Below, one piece after another: positions 43,653 to 52,951 of a DNA stretch of 64,000 nt. The notes under the pieces are model-generated. The model was not told the DNA's origin. It did not search any database and was given only the letters and a program-made list of their open reading frames with translations. Source of the DNA: JANQPX01 sp965204405 (lineage in GTDB: Bacteria; Pseudomonadota; Alphaproteobacteria; Geminicoccales; Geminicoccaceae); NCBI GenBank assembly GCA_965204405.1, contig CBDBEN010000004.1, positions 1 through 64,000 of the forward strand, written 5' to 3'. Positions within the stretch are counted from its first letter, which is position 1, and every line of letters begins with the position of its first letter. A program made the position numbers and the translations under genes.

Positions 43653-45077
43653 ATGTTCGGTCGACGCTTACAAACCGATACGCCGGAAGTCCCATCACAG
43701 CCGCAATTGCCGTCAGATGGAACCGAAACGGCGCGGGATATTCCCGAAACTGAGCAAGCGAAAACAATTCGCACTCCGAAAGGGCCCGACAACACTGCCT
43801 CTCGAAACAAACGAGCAGCTGCAGCGAAAGCGGTCTTTGAACGAATCCAGTTGGGGCTCTTAGAACGCATTGATGCGAGCGCAGCTGCCAAGTTGCCGAG
43901 AGATGAGCTTCAGCGCCAGATCGCTGAACTAATCAGTGAGATTGTTACTGAGGAAAAGCTCTCCGTAACCAGCCGCGAACAACAGGAACTGACGATAACG
44001 CTTGTCGACGACATGGTCGGTCTTGGGCCTTTGGAGCCCCTTCTTGCCGATGAAGGCGTCAATGACATTATGATTAACGGGCCAAGCCAAGTCTATGTCG
44101 AACGTAAAGGCAAACTTGAACTGACCGAAGTCCGCTTCCGAGACAATGCTCACGTCATGAACATTGCACAGCGCATTGTGACCAGGGTCGGACGCCGAGT
44201 CGACGAAACTTGTCCGATTGCCGATGCCCGCTTGCCTGATGGCTCCCGTGTGAACATTATTGCGCCACCGCTGGCCATTGATGGTTGTTCGATTTCCATC
44301 AGGAAATTCGCAAAAAAAAGCATCACGCTTGATGTCATGGAACGTCAGGGAAATATTTCGGAAAACCTAGCAAAGGTTCTGAAGATAGCATCAGCTTGCG
44401 GACTCAATGTGGTGATTTCGGGTGGTACGGGTTCCGGCAAAACGACCATGCTGAATGCCATGTCACAATTGATAGACCCCGGCGACCGCGTTGTGACAAT
44501 TGAAGATGCCGCCGAGCTCCAGCTTCAACAGCCTCATGTCGTAAGGTTGGAGACCCGTCCGCCCAATCTTGAAGGTACAGGCGAGATCAATATGCGTGAT
44601 CTCGTAAAGAATGCACTTCGTATGCGTCCGGACCGGATCATTTGTGGCGAAGTCCGCGGCGCTGAAGCGCTCGATATGCTTCAGGCTATGAATACTGGTC
44701 ACGATGGCTCTATGTGTACACTCCATGCGAACAACCCAAGAGAGGCCTTGACCAGGCTGGAAAACATGATTGGCATGGCCGGCGTTAATTTAAGCGGCAA
44801 GGCTGTTCGAACTCAGATTGTGGGCGCGGTCAATCTGATCGTCCAGGTCTCGCGTATGCGCGACGGCGTCCGCCGCGTCACCCATGTCACTGAAATCATC
44901 GGCATGGAAGGAGACGTCGTTACGACGCAGGATCTTTTCACCTTTGAATATGAAGGTGAAAATCGAGATGGCACACTTAAGGGGCAATATAAATCAAGTG
45001 GCGTACGCCCACACTTTATAAAGAGAGCAGCCTATTTCGGTCTAGATAGGACATTGCAGCAGGCGATGATGGCATGA
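43653..45077 (+). CDS. cpaF: Tad pilus secretion ATPase CpaF (TadA)
   Basis: The hexameric VirB11/GspE-type ATPase (474 residues) that drives pilus extension and perhaps retraction. The N-terminal 60 residues are variable and charged. LVDDMVGLGPLEPLLADEGV and NDIMINGPSQVYVERKG form the N-terminal domain. The ATPase domain has Walker A ISGGTGSGKTTMLNAM, the Asp box VVTIEDAAELQL, Walker B RMRPDRIICGEVRG and the His box THDGSMCTLHANNPR-like GHDGSMCTLHANNP. All ATPase motifs are intact. The start of tadB overlaps its stop by four bases. Confidence 0.93.
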   Translation: MFGRRLQTDTPEVPSQPQLPSDGTETARDIPETEQAKTIRTPKGPDNTASRNKRAAAAKAVFERIQLGLLERIDASAAAKLPRDELQRQIAELISEIVTEEKLSVTSREQQELTITLVDDMVGLGPLEPLLADEGVNDIMINGPSQVYVERKGKLELTEVRFRDNAHVMNIAQRIVTRVGRRVDETCPIADARLPDGSRVNIIAPPLAIDGCSISIRKFAKKSITLDVMERQGNISENLAKVLKIASACGLNVVISGGTGSGKTTMLNAMSQLIDPGDRVVTIEDAAELQLQQPHVVRLETRPPNLEGTGEINMRDLVKNALRMRPDRIICGEVRGAEALDMLQAMNTGHDGSMCTLHANNPREALTRLENMIGMAGVNLSGKAVRTQIVGAVNLIVQVSRMRDGVRRVTHVTEIIGMEGDVVTTQDLFTFEYEGENRDGTLKGQYKSSGVRPHFIKRAAYFGLDRTLQQAMMA

Positions 45078-46096
45078 CAGCTTTAATTGACGCACTTGGA
45101 GCTAATACCGACATATCCTTGATGATAGTCGTTGGAGGCGGAATTTTTTCTGTTCTCATTCTGCTATTGACAGGATTTGATCTTTTTGGAGGTAGAGATC
45201 AGCGATTGCGTCAACGGATCGATCAAATCGTCGATCCAAGAATAGGGCAAGTCGAGGCCGCTACAACGCCGACGAAAAGCCTCCGTCGTAACATGTCGGA
45301 CAGCAAAATCGTGGCGGTGGATCGCCTTATCAAAGGGCTTCTTCCCAAAGTTAGCCTTATGCGCGAACGCCTGGAACGAAGTGGTTGGCCGCTTCGGGTT
45401 GGTGATTATCTACTCATCTGTGCAGTTTTTTGGGCAATTTCGACAGGATTGATCTGGCTGCTATTCGATTTCTCACTAGTCATTAGCCTTTTGTCTGGCT
45501 TTGTTTGCGGTTTTGGTTTCCCTCACTTTGTTATTAGCCGACAAATTGCCAAACGTACAAAAAAGTTTGCAGGCCTTCTTCCTGAAGCTTTGGATCTTAT
45601 CGTCAGGGGGGTTCGCTCCGGACTACCTGTTGCTGAAACCATCAAAACAATTGCTGAGGAAATCGAAAGTCCAGTTGGATCAGAGTTTCAGCGCATTGGC
45701 GATCAGATGAAAATTGGTATTTCTATGGATGAAGCAATGTGGGCGACAGCCAAAAGGCTTCAAATAGCTGAGTTCAATTTCCTGGTAATCAGCATGTCCA
45801 TCCAGCAGGAAACCGGTGGCAATTTAGCCGAGATACTTGAAAACCTATCGAATATGGTGCGCCGGCGTGAGCAGATGCGCCTCAAGGTCAAGGCCATGTC
45901 GTCAGAGGCACGTGCATCGGCCATGATCATTGGCTCTCTACCTTTCATCATGTGCGCCGTGATATCATTTATCAATCCTCGCTATATGAGCACCCTCTTC
46001 GTAGATCCCCGAGGATGGATCATGATTGGCATGGGGCTGACAAGCCTTTTAATCGGCCTCTTCATAATGGCTAAGATGGTCAGGTTCGAAATATGA
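45074..46096 (+). CDS. tadB: Tad pilus inner-membrane platform protein TadB
   Basis: A 340-residue inner-membrane protein of the T2SSF (GspF) superfamily. There is a membrane helix near the N-terminus (MIVVGGGIFSVLILLLTGFD) and a pair of helices in the middle (YLLICAVFWAISTGLIWLLF). The cytoplasmic T2SSF domain has LPEALDLIVRGVRSGLPVAE and FNFLVISMSIQQETGGNLAE. A final pair of helices ends the protein. With TadC it forms the platform that couples CpaF to pilin. It overlaps both neighbours by four bases. Base composition is lower in GC than in the cpa genes. Confidence 0.9.
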   Translation: MTALIDALGANTDISLMIVVGGGIFSVLILLLTGFDLFGGRDQRLRQRIDQIVDPRIGQVEAATTPTKSLRRNMSDSKIVAVDRLIKGLLPKVSLMRERLERSGWPLRVGDYLLICAVFWAISTGLIWLLFDFSLVISLLSGFVCGFGFPHFVISRQIAKRTKKFAGLLPEALDLIVRGVRSGLPVAETIKTIAEEIESPVGSEFQRIGDQMKIGISMDEAMWATAKRLQIAEFNFLVISMSIQQETGGNLAEILENLSNMVRRREQMRLKVKAMSSEARASAMIIGSLPFIMCAVISFINPRYMSTLFVDPRGWIMIGMGLTSLLIGLFIMAKMVRFEI

Positions 46097-47067
46097 GCGC
46101 TCTCAATGAAATCCTGCCGTTTGGCCTGACGGCAGATAGTCTCCTCATCGTACTTCTTTCGGCCATGGCATTCACCACCATCATGGCCATATGGTTTGGG
46201 CTGATCGAGCGACATCCAATCGAAGCACGCGCCCAAAGAGTGGCTCAACGACGCAATGAACTAAAGGCCGGGCTTCTGAAACCTGGAAACCAGTCCAGTC
46301 GTCGGGTAGAGAGCCTTAGTGTCATCAAGCGAGTCGTCAAGACGTTGAAGTTGGCGCAAAATCAACAAGTCGACAAAATACAGGATCGCTTGGCGCAAGC
46401 TGGCTTCCGATCGCGTGATGCCGTCATATTCTTCTTCTTCTTCAAGATCATCACGCCTATCGGGTTTGGGATCGGTGCATTCATTGTCTTTTATTTGCTC
46501 AAGCTTGGCGATCTTACACCTACATTCAACATGTTAGGCATATGTGGTGCTTGTGCTCTTGGACTTATCGCCCCTGATCTATACCTGTCAAATACAACGA
46601 CAAAGCGCCAACAGACACTCGCAAAATCGCTGCCAGACGGTCTGGATCTCCTGGTCATCTGTGCCGAATCGGGTTTGTCTTTAGATGCAGGACTCGAACG
46701 AGTTGCAAAGGAGATTGGTAACGCCAGCCCTGAGTTGGCCGAAGAACTCCAACTGACATCGGTTGAACTCGGTTTCTTACCCGAACGCCGGCAAGCTCTT
46801 TTGAATCTGAATCGACGGACGAATCTTAGTGCGATCCGGGGTGTAGTGAATACGCTCGTCCAAACCGAAAAATATGGAACACCGCTCTCCCAGTCTCTGA
46901 GGGTGCTCGCCAACGAATTTCGCGATCAAAGACTATTGAAAGCTGAAGAAAAAGCGGCACGCCTACCCGCTACACTAACAGTTCCCATGATTGTTTTTAT
47001 CCTGCCAGTTCTTTTCATTGTTCTAATTGGCCCCGCAATCATCAGTGTCATGGACAATCTATCGTAA
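46093..47067 (+). CDS. tadC: Tad pilus inner-membrane platform protein TadC
   Basis: The second GspF-like platform protein (324 residues). An N-terminal helix (LIVLLSAMAFTTIMAIWFG), a pair of helices (AVIFFFFFKIITPIGFGIGA, FIVFYLL) and the T2SSF core LPDGLDLLVICAESGLSLDA are visible. LVQTEKYGTPLSQSLRVLAN and a closing helix pair (MIVFILPVLFIVLIGPAII) complete it. It ends intact at 47067. Only 28 bp later a minus-strand IS1595 transposase gene begins a 4-kb block of IS debris that separates it from tadD and the TadE-like genes. Confidence 0.9.
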   Translation: MSALNEILPFGLTADSLLIVLLSAMAFTTIMAIWFGLIERHPIEARAQRVAQRRNELKAGLLKPGNQSSRRVESLSVIKRVVKTLKLAQNQQVDKIQDRLAQAGFRSRDAVIFFFFFKIITPIGFGIGAFIVFYLLKLGDLTPTFNMLGICGACALGLIAPDLYLSNTTTKRQQTLAKSLPDGLDLLVICAESGLSLDAGLERVAKEIGNASPELAEELQLTSVELGFLPERRQALLNLNRRTNLSAIRGVVNTLVQTEKYGTPLSQSLRVLANEFRDQRLLKAEEKAARLPATLTVPMIVFILPVLFIVLIGPAIISVMDNLS

Positions 47068-47094
47068 AAGCATCTCCACGAGTCGCTTATCCCT

Positions 47095-48012
47095 TTAGTT
47101 CTGCTGGATCAACATTTGGTATGAAGCATGGTCACGCTTGACGGCGATGCTGAGGAGTGATGCGAAGGCGGCTTGTGGTGTTTTTCGTCGATTGAAGCGG
47201 AAGACGAACTCGTCCAGATAGCGCTGCAAATGAGGCGTCCGGAGGCCGTGATAGACGCCCATGGCCCATCGTTTGGCATTGCCAAAGACCCGGTGGATCC
47301 AAGGCAGCAGGATGTGGGCTGCCATAGGACCGACGATCTTCGGCTCATGCTTGACATCCTTCAGCCTCAGATAGCCCGACCAACCGTCGCTGATCGCCGT
47401 GCTGCCTGGCACAAGGTTGCCCTCGACAAAGGCGCCGAGCGTCTTGGCCGAATAGTCATCGATGACTTTGAGGCGAAGCCGGCCGGGCGCCTTCTCGTGG
47501 ATCTCGACAGCACCTGCGATCATCATTTTGCCTTCGTGCGAGCGGCCGGGTTTCGGGTTGATCGGCGTGTCGCTCGTGCGAAAGGGCATGCTGGTCTCGT
47601 CCACCTCCACCAAGCCGGAAAGCGGCGACCGATCCGGGGCGATCATGGCACGGCGCAGTTTCTGCAAAAGCAGCCAGGCCGTCTTGTAGGACCCGAGGCC
47701 AAGCTGAAGCCAAAGCTGGCGTGCAGAAATCCCATTCCTGTGGGTGGCCACCAGCCAGGCCGCCAGAAACCAAACCTTGAGGGGCAGATGGCTTCTGTGA
47801 AGCACTGTGCCAACGGTCACCGAGGTCTGTTTGCGGCAGCTGGCACACTGATACATCAACACCCCGCGACCGAGTTCGAAACCTTTGCCATGACCGCAGG
47901 CAGGACAAACGAAGCCGTCAGGCCAACGTTTGTTCGCCAGCCAGCGCGCGCAGGCTTCATCGTCGGAAAAACAGGCCTCAAACTCACGTAACGAACTCGG
48001 ATAGTCGTTCAT
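47095..48012 (-). CDS. IS1595-family transposase
   Basis: A 305-residue DDE transposase of the IS1595 family, intact. The N-terminal zinc ribbon CPACGHGKGFELGRG with YQCASCRKQTSVTVGTVLH is diagnostic. LVEVDETSMPF gives the first catalytic Asp, VIDDYSAK/AISDGWSGY the second, and WIHRVFGNAKRWAMGVYHGL the later region. The gene reads toward tadC and sits between it and older IS fragments. The inverted ends were not resolved by eye. Confidence 0.85.
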   Translation of the reverse strand: MNDYPSSLREFEACFSDDEACARWLANKRWPDGFVCPACGHGKGFELGRGVLMYQCASCRKQTSVTVGTVLHRSHLPLKVWFLAAWLVATHRNGISARQLWLQLGLGSYKTAWLLLQKLRRAMIAPDRSPLSGLVEVDETSMPFRTSDTPINPKPGRSHEGKMMIAGAVEIHEKAPGRLRLKVIDDYSAKTLGAFVEGNLVPGSTAISDGWSGYLRLKDVKHEPKIVGPMAAHILLPWIHRVFGNAKRWAMGVYHGLRTPHLQRYLDEFVFRFNRRKTPQAAFASLLSIAVKRDHASYQMLIQQN

Positions 48013-48042
48013 CTCGCCACCCCCAAAACATGATGCCGAATT

Positions 48043-48306
48043 CTACATCTCGGTCATGCAGATCCAAAGGGATAAGCGACCTCCACGATATCCGGACAGT
48101 GAACGTAACCTCCGGATGTCTGTCTGTTTGTCGCCGATTGAAGGAGACCGACGGTGTTGAAACAGATGCAGTACAAGCGTAAGCGCTTTCCTTTCCCCTT
48201 GCCCTATGCGGCTGACCTCAGGTTTTATCTTGCCCCGCGCGAGTAAAACCTCCGCTTCACGCAGCTTGCCAATGATCTCTTCTGCCGAATGCTTCTTCCG
48301 TGGCAT
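48043..48306 (-). pseudogene. IS3-family OrfA fragment
   Basis: The N-terminal MPRKKHSAEEIIGKLREAEV plus LLARGK is the start of an IS3 (IS407 group) OrfA. After about 26 residues the similarity ends and the frame runs into unrelated sequence. The matching C-terminal part of such an OrfA lies on the opposite strand at about 48730-48925, so the original element has been broken and one piece inverted. Confidence 0.65.
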
Positions 48307-48373
48307 CGATAACCTCCTTCATAGCCCAGCTAATCTCATAGCAGCTGGATCGGTCTGAAGGGGACAGGTCACG

Positions 48374-48727
48374 ATGCCGGCACCTTTATCACTGGATTTG
48401 AGAGAGCGGGTTGTTGAAGCCGTCGAGAACGGAAGTTCGATCAGACAAGCAGCGCTGCGTTACTCGGTGAGCCCGTCTGCGGCGATCAGGTTGATGCGGC
48501 GGGTTGAGACGACCGGCAGCCTGGAGCCGGAGCCATCGGGTGAGCGCAAGCCGCTCTTGCCCGAGCCTTATGCTGAGACGTTGGCCGGCATGGTCGAGCC
48601 CGATCACGACATCACACTTGTGAAGATCCAAGCCGAGTTGGAGCGTTGTTTCGATGTCGTAGCCGGGCTCTCGACCCTTCATCGCATGGTGCGACGGCTT
48701 CGGCTCAGGCTTAAAAAAAGCCGTTGA
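48374..48727 (+). pseudogene. IS630-family OrfA, truncated at its slippery site
   Basis: MPAPLSLDLRERVVEAVENG, then SIRQAALRYSVSPSAAIRLM and ALSTLHRMVRRLRLRLKK-like sequence form the DNA-binding half of an IS630 transposase, related to but distinct from the copy at 7031. Similarity ends at the A7 run (TTAAAAAAAGC, about 48712-48720), after which IS3 sequence follows. The catalytic half is missing. Confidence 0.72.
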
Positions 48728-49758
48728 GAGCGGCGGAGTCTGCCGTAAGGCGGGGATTTCGCAGCAGACATTTTACCGTTGGAAGAAGCTTTACGGTGGT
48801 TTGATGCCGTCGGAGATGAAGCGCCTGAAGCAGCTTGAGGAAGAGAACGGCCGCCTCAGACGGATCGTGGCGGATCTCTCGCTGGATAAAGAAATGCTGC
48901 AGGATGTGATCCGCCGAAAGCTCAAAAGCCTGTGCGGCGTCGAGAGCTGGTGGACGATGTCTGAGTTATCTGGAAGGTGAGCATCAGGCGGGCCTGCAAG
49001 CTGTTGCAGGCAAACCGTTCGACCTATCACTATGTGTCCATCGGTCCGACGCAGGCTGATTTGAAGAAGCGGATCAAGGAGATTGCCGAGACGCGCGTCC
49101 GCTACGGCTACCGGCGCATTCATGTGCTTTTGCGTCGGGAGGGTTGGCCGGTGTATGCCAAGCGGGTTTACAGGCTTTATCGGGAGCTTGGCTTGCAGCT
49201 ACGCAGTAAGGCGCCGAAGAGGAAGGTGAAAGTCAAGCTGCGTGAAGGCCGTGCCGATCCGGAGCAGAGGAACGATGTCTGGGCGATGGATTTCGTTCAT
49301 GATCAGCTCTACGACGGCATGAAGATCCGCGTGCTGACCGTCATTGATGCCTTCACACGTTATGTGCAGCGATCGATGTTCGGCGTTCCTACACCGGCGC
49401 GGATGTTGTGGACACGCTCGAGAGGGTTTGTGTCGAGTTCGGCAATCCCAAATCCGTCCGCATCGACCAAGGGCCGGAATTCATCTCGAAGGCTCTCGAT
49501 CTGTGGGCTTACGCCAAGGGCGTCGAACTTGACTTCTCACGGCCTGGCAAACCGACGGACAACGCCTTCATCGAAAGCCTGAACGGCAAGTTCAGAGCCG
49601 AATGTCTGAACGCTCACCGCTTCATGAAGCTTGCCGATGCGCGTCGAAAATGCAAGTCTTGCCGGATCGACTACAATACCTGCCGGCCACACAGCTCAAT
49701 CGGCTACAACGTCCCGGCAGTGTTGATGAATAGCTCAGGGCGACCCAGCCCACCCTGA
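48728..49758 (+). pseudogene. IS3-family transposase (OrfA end plus OrfB), multiply broken
   Basis: The C-terminal part of OrfA (VCRKAGISQQTFYRWKKLYGG, then IVADLSLDKEMLQDVIRRK) is followed by OrfB in the shifted frame. OrfB has an in-frame stop near 48960, VSIRRACKLLQANRSTYHYV from 48977, and the first Asp in VWAMDFVHDQL. Near 49368 the frame shifts again; the continuation YTGADVVDTLERVCVEFGNP carries the second Asp (VRIDQGPEFIS) and the Glu (NAFIESLNGKFRAECLN). The element cannot produce a whole transposase without several corrections. Its own 5' end has been replaced by IS630 sequence. Confidence 0.75.
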
Positions 49759-50208
49759 GCAAATCAGGCGGGATTTTCTCATGCCAGGTGGTCCGGTCAA
49801 GCGCATCGCCTGCCAGATCTTGTGGGCCTTGGCCCGCGATACGCCACTCACTTCTGCCATGTTACGCACTGTCCAATGGATTGCATCAGCTGTCGGCGGA
49901 GCCTCGAAAGTAAGGCTGATGACCTCGGCCACTTTGTCATCATCGAGTGGCGGAATGCGCGAAGGCAGCGACTTATCGCGCAACAGCCCGACCATGCCCG
50001 CTTCGATATAGTGCTCCTGCCAACGCCACACCGACACCTTGGACAATCCTGTCTCCTGTATGATGCCAGCCGTGCCGATGCGGTCGCCGGTCAGCAGCAC
50101 GACCTTTGCTCGCCGAACATGCTTCTGCTTGCTGTTGCGATCGGCAACAATCGATGCAAGACGCTTACGATCGACCGACGACACAAACAGACCGAGGTTC
50201 CCGCGCAT
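49735..50208 (-). pseudogene. IS630-family transposase N-terminal fragment
   Basis: A 157-residue reading frame with DRKRLASIVADRNSKQKHVR, then VVLLTGDRIGTAGIIQETGL and SKVSVWRWQEHYIEAGMVGL. This is the helix-turn-helix half of an IS630-family transposase of a subgroup different from the other two in the window. Coding sequence ends at the junction with the IS3 remnant (about 49770), so no DDE domain is present. Confidence 0.65.
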
Positions 50209-51077
50209 GGCGACAGCAGAGCAGCCGCATCAGAAAACGAGACTCTTATGTTGAAGACAACACTGTAGCATCAAGCAATCTGGCGCTTCGTTTTGTCAGG
50301 ATTCCAGGAGCGGTCGTCCACATGACCACCCACGCATCGTCACAAATCCTCTTGCTGTACAAACAACTATCTCGCCAAAAAATGATGCTACACCTTTAGC
50401 ACACACACATTTCTCAAGAATGGTTATCTATAAAGATAACAAATTTAGATGCCCTTTCGATTGCTCAGGAAATTTCGCTTCTATTCATAATAAATTTATG
50501 AAAGCCTTATAAAATGCAGGCAATAGGGTTCAATCTATAGGTAACAAAACACAAAATTTACACTATATGGCTTAACATTTCTAAATATCTAAAAGTGAAA
50601 CATCGTGAGCTGCATCAAAAAATACAATGTCCAACTTCGATCGTGCTCAAAGCTTATTAATAAATACAAATTTTGGAGAAGATTTTCCGACACCTCATCT
50701 CCGCGTCTGGCCAAGGAGTTGCTTTGCTAGTTTTGAGAAAAATTCTAAAATATTGGATGGCTTCAAGTTATTTCTCTGATCATCAGAAGATATCGCATAA
50801 AATTATCTATCATAGTTCATTCTTAGGCCAAATCGCTGGAGGGCCATCAATCCTAACCAAATGCCAGGTCCAAAGACTAAGGCCTTTAACTAATAATCAA
50901 TATACTACACATGATAACGGGCTGTTTCTTCCTCGCACAGTGCAGATTGTTGGAATCGGATCCAGAACAATGTTCATGGGATGGTTTCAGCCCTTTCGAC
51001 CGGCAACGATGCCTTACACGCCTTTGATCTTTCAGGGGGTGGCGAAGAGGGCTGAGTTCCATCGAACCGAGCGTGTA
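50209..51077. other. Long AT-rich gene-free region next to tadD
   Basis: About 870 bases, markedly AT-rich from 50400 to 50900, lying between the IS debris and the end of tadD. A very long open frame on the + strand (50673-52322) crosses it but is antisense to tadD and has no family-like sequence, so I do not accept it. I see no gene, tRNA or clear terminator. Confidence 0.5.
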
Positions 51078-52253
51078 CTAAAGAGCCAAGGTTCTGCAGG
51101 CTTGTCCGTAGATTTCGAGTTGGCTGCAGAGTTGTTCAGCGTTCTCTTCAGTGGACAATGGGCCAACCAAGAGCGGCTGACGACCCTGCTCGGCTCCGGC
51201 CAACCGATCAAGGTCTCCAAGGAGTTCTTCATGTTGAGCTCGCATTTTCTGCCATGCGGAAGCAACTTGGCCATTGCTGGAAAAGTCACCGAGGTTAACA
51301 AACCAGCGGCCGGTTGGCATCAAGGCAAGCTCAAGCCCCTCACCTCCAAGAGCCAGCGCTGTCAGACGATGCCCGGTTTCTGTCCCACTGCTCGAAACGG
51401 AGCTCGTCGACGGCCGGGTTCCCAGAGCGGCAGCGCGCTTCCGTTGATCATCGATCGCCGCCAATGCAGCGAAATAAGCAACATTGCTCTGCACCGATTC
51501 TTCATCCAGGTCCAAGCGGCTGATCCGTTCCGCAGCAGCCAAATCACCGGCCAAGCCGTGTGCCAGCGCCAAGTTCTGTCGATTGCGCGCTCGAGCACCA
51601 GGTTCATCTGCGACGATACGCAGCAAAGAAATAGCATCTTCATGATCACCGGCAAGGGCAAGCGAAAGGCCCAAATTGTTGCGCAGCAACATACTGTCCG
51701 GAGCAATGGCAAGGCCGTCGCGGTAGACTTTTTGGGCAGCCCGGTGCTCACCAGCGAGATCGTAGGCCACTCCCAACCCATTGTGAGCCTGAAGGTTTCC
51801 CGGTGCCTGTTTCAACGCCGTTTCATAATGGGAGATCGCCGCCTCGGGGCGCTGCATAGCGAGCAGCACCCTTGCATAGCCGAGACGAGCGGTCAGACTG
51901 CTGCCGTTCCTCTCCAAACTCTGCTTAAAAATCTCGGCCGCCTGATCATAGGCTTCGAGATCGGCCAAAGTGTCACCAAGGAGCGTATAAGCTTCGGGCC
52001 TCCCTCGATCCAGAGAGATGGCTTGCTGGTACATGTTGACCGCTGCGGCCGGATCACCGGCGGAACGTGTCGACGATGCAAGCCGCAACAACGTTCCATA
52101 GCGCCCCGTTTCCTGTTCGGCCGCAGTCAGAGAACTATCAAGCCGGGGAGCTTCGGGGCTTACGACGCTGTTAGGCGCACACGCCGACAAGATGATTGCC
52201 AGCCCGCCGGCAAGAGCCAAACGAGGCTTGTGCAATCGCGATTTCGTGGTCAT
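51078..52253 (-). CDS. tadD: Tad pilus TPR lipoprotein TadD with SPOR-like C-terminus
   Basis: A 391-residue lipoprotein: the signal ends in ILSAC (Cys about residue 25). Several TPR repeats follow (AVNMYQQAISLDRGRPEAYT, AAEIFKQSLERNGSSLTARL, AISHYETALKQAPGNLQAHN, YRDGLAIAPDSMLLRNNLGL). The C-terminal about 75 residues, WFVNLGDFSSNGQVASAWQK to LCSQLEIYGQACRTLAL, have the pattern of a SPOR (peptidoglycan-binding) domain. TadD is a pilotin-like partner of the secretin. It is transcribed away from the TadE-like genes and away from the rest of the pilus operon, so it has its own promoter in the 71-bp gap at 52254-52324. Confidence 0.85.
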   Translation of the reverse strand: MTTKSRLHKPRLALAGGLAIILSACAPNSVVSPEAPRLDSSLTAAEQETGRYGTLLRLASSTRSAGDPAAAVNMYQQAISLDRGRPEAYTLLGDTLADLEAYDQAAEIFKQSLERNGSSLTARLGYARVLLAMQRPEAAISHYETALKQAPGNLQAHNGLGVAYDLAGEHRAAQKVYRDGLAIAPDSMLLRNNLGLSLALAGDHEDAISLLRIVADEPGARARNRQNLALAHGLAGDLAAAERISRLDLDEESVQSNVAYFAALAAIDDQRKRAAALGTRPSTSSVSSSGTETGHRLTALALGGEGLELALMPTGRWFVNLGDFSSNGQVASAWQKMRAQHEELLGDLDRLAGAEQGRQPLLVGPLSTEENAEQLCSQLEIYGQACRTLAL

Positions 52254-52324
52254 GAAAGATCCTCCTCATCAACCAAAAGTCGATCTTACCCTGAGGCTTT
52301 ACCCTTAAGAAAAGGTGAATAGCA

Positions 52325-52930
52325 ATGGTTTTATCGAACAAAAATCAACCTTGGGGAGAGAAAAAATGGCTTCACCCCAGAGCCAGCCTTCTCCGTTGTG
52401 ATGCTGGTCAAGCCATGGTGGAATTTGCCCTGATTGCACCCATCTTCTTCGGGCTGGTATGCGGTATTCTTGAGTTTTCCGGGATTCTTTTCGCTCAGAC
52501 GCTACTCGAAGGCGGTGCGCGTGAGGCGTCGCGCTACGGCATTACGGGCTCTACGGTCGAGGGGGTTGGAAGAGATGCCAAGATACTCCAGATCATCGAA
52601 GACAACACCTTTGGCGTTATCGATACCGATGAGCTCAAGGTCGAGACTCTCGTTTACGAGACGTTCGCCGATGTCGGGCAGCCCGAACCGTTCACCGACG
52701 CAAACAGCAATGGGATTTTCGATGCAGGTGAGGAGTTCGACGATATCAATGGAAACGGCATTCGGGATGAAGATATGGGCGTTGCCGGGCTGGGTGGTCC
52801 CGGCGATGTCGTTGTTTATCGATTAAGTTACGATTGGGAGGTTATGATACCGGTGTTCGAGCCGATTTTCGGCGACGATATCACGCTGGATGCCAGTATT
52901 GCAGTCCGGAACGAGCCCTTTGGAAGCTGA
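52325..52930 (+). CDS. TadE-like minor pilin with Ca-binding-type loops
   Basis: A 201-residue TadE/TadG-family pseudopilin. The N-terminal type IVb-like helix reads AMVEFALIAPIFFGLVCGIL with Glu at position 5 of the hydrophobic stretch, preceded by a short basic leader (RCDAGQ). Inserted in the periplasmic part are two consecutive Asp/Asn-rich loops, DANSNGIFDAGEEFDD and DINGNGIRDED, of the DxNxNGxxD type seen in EF-hand and dockerin calcium sites. The rest is beta-rich. Together with the following gene it would supply minor subunits of the Tad pilus. Divergent from tadD. Confidence 0.82.
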   Translation: MVLSNKNQPWGEKKWLHPRASLLRCDAGQAMVEFALIAPIFFGLVCGILEFSGILFAQTLLEGGAREASRYGITGSTVEGVGRDAKILQIIEDNTFGVIDTDELKVETLVYETFADVGQPEPFTDANSNGIFDAGEEFDDINGNGIRDEDMGVAGLGGPGDVVVYRLSYDWEVMIPVFEPIFGDDITLDASIAVRNEPFGS

Positions 52931-52951
52931 GCTTAACTGAGGAGTCATTAT

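Noticed and set aside
50673..52322. A 549-codon open frame on the + strand
   Set aside because: It is antisense to tadD over most of its length, has no family-like sequence, and its long openness follows from the codon bias of tadD on the other strand. tadD has a lipobox, TPR repeats and a SPOR-like end.
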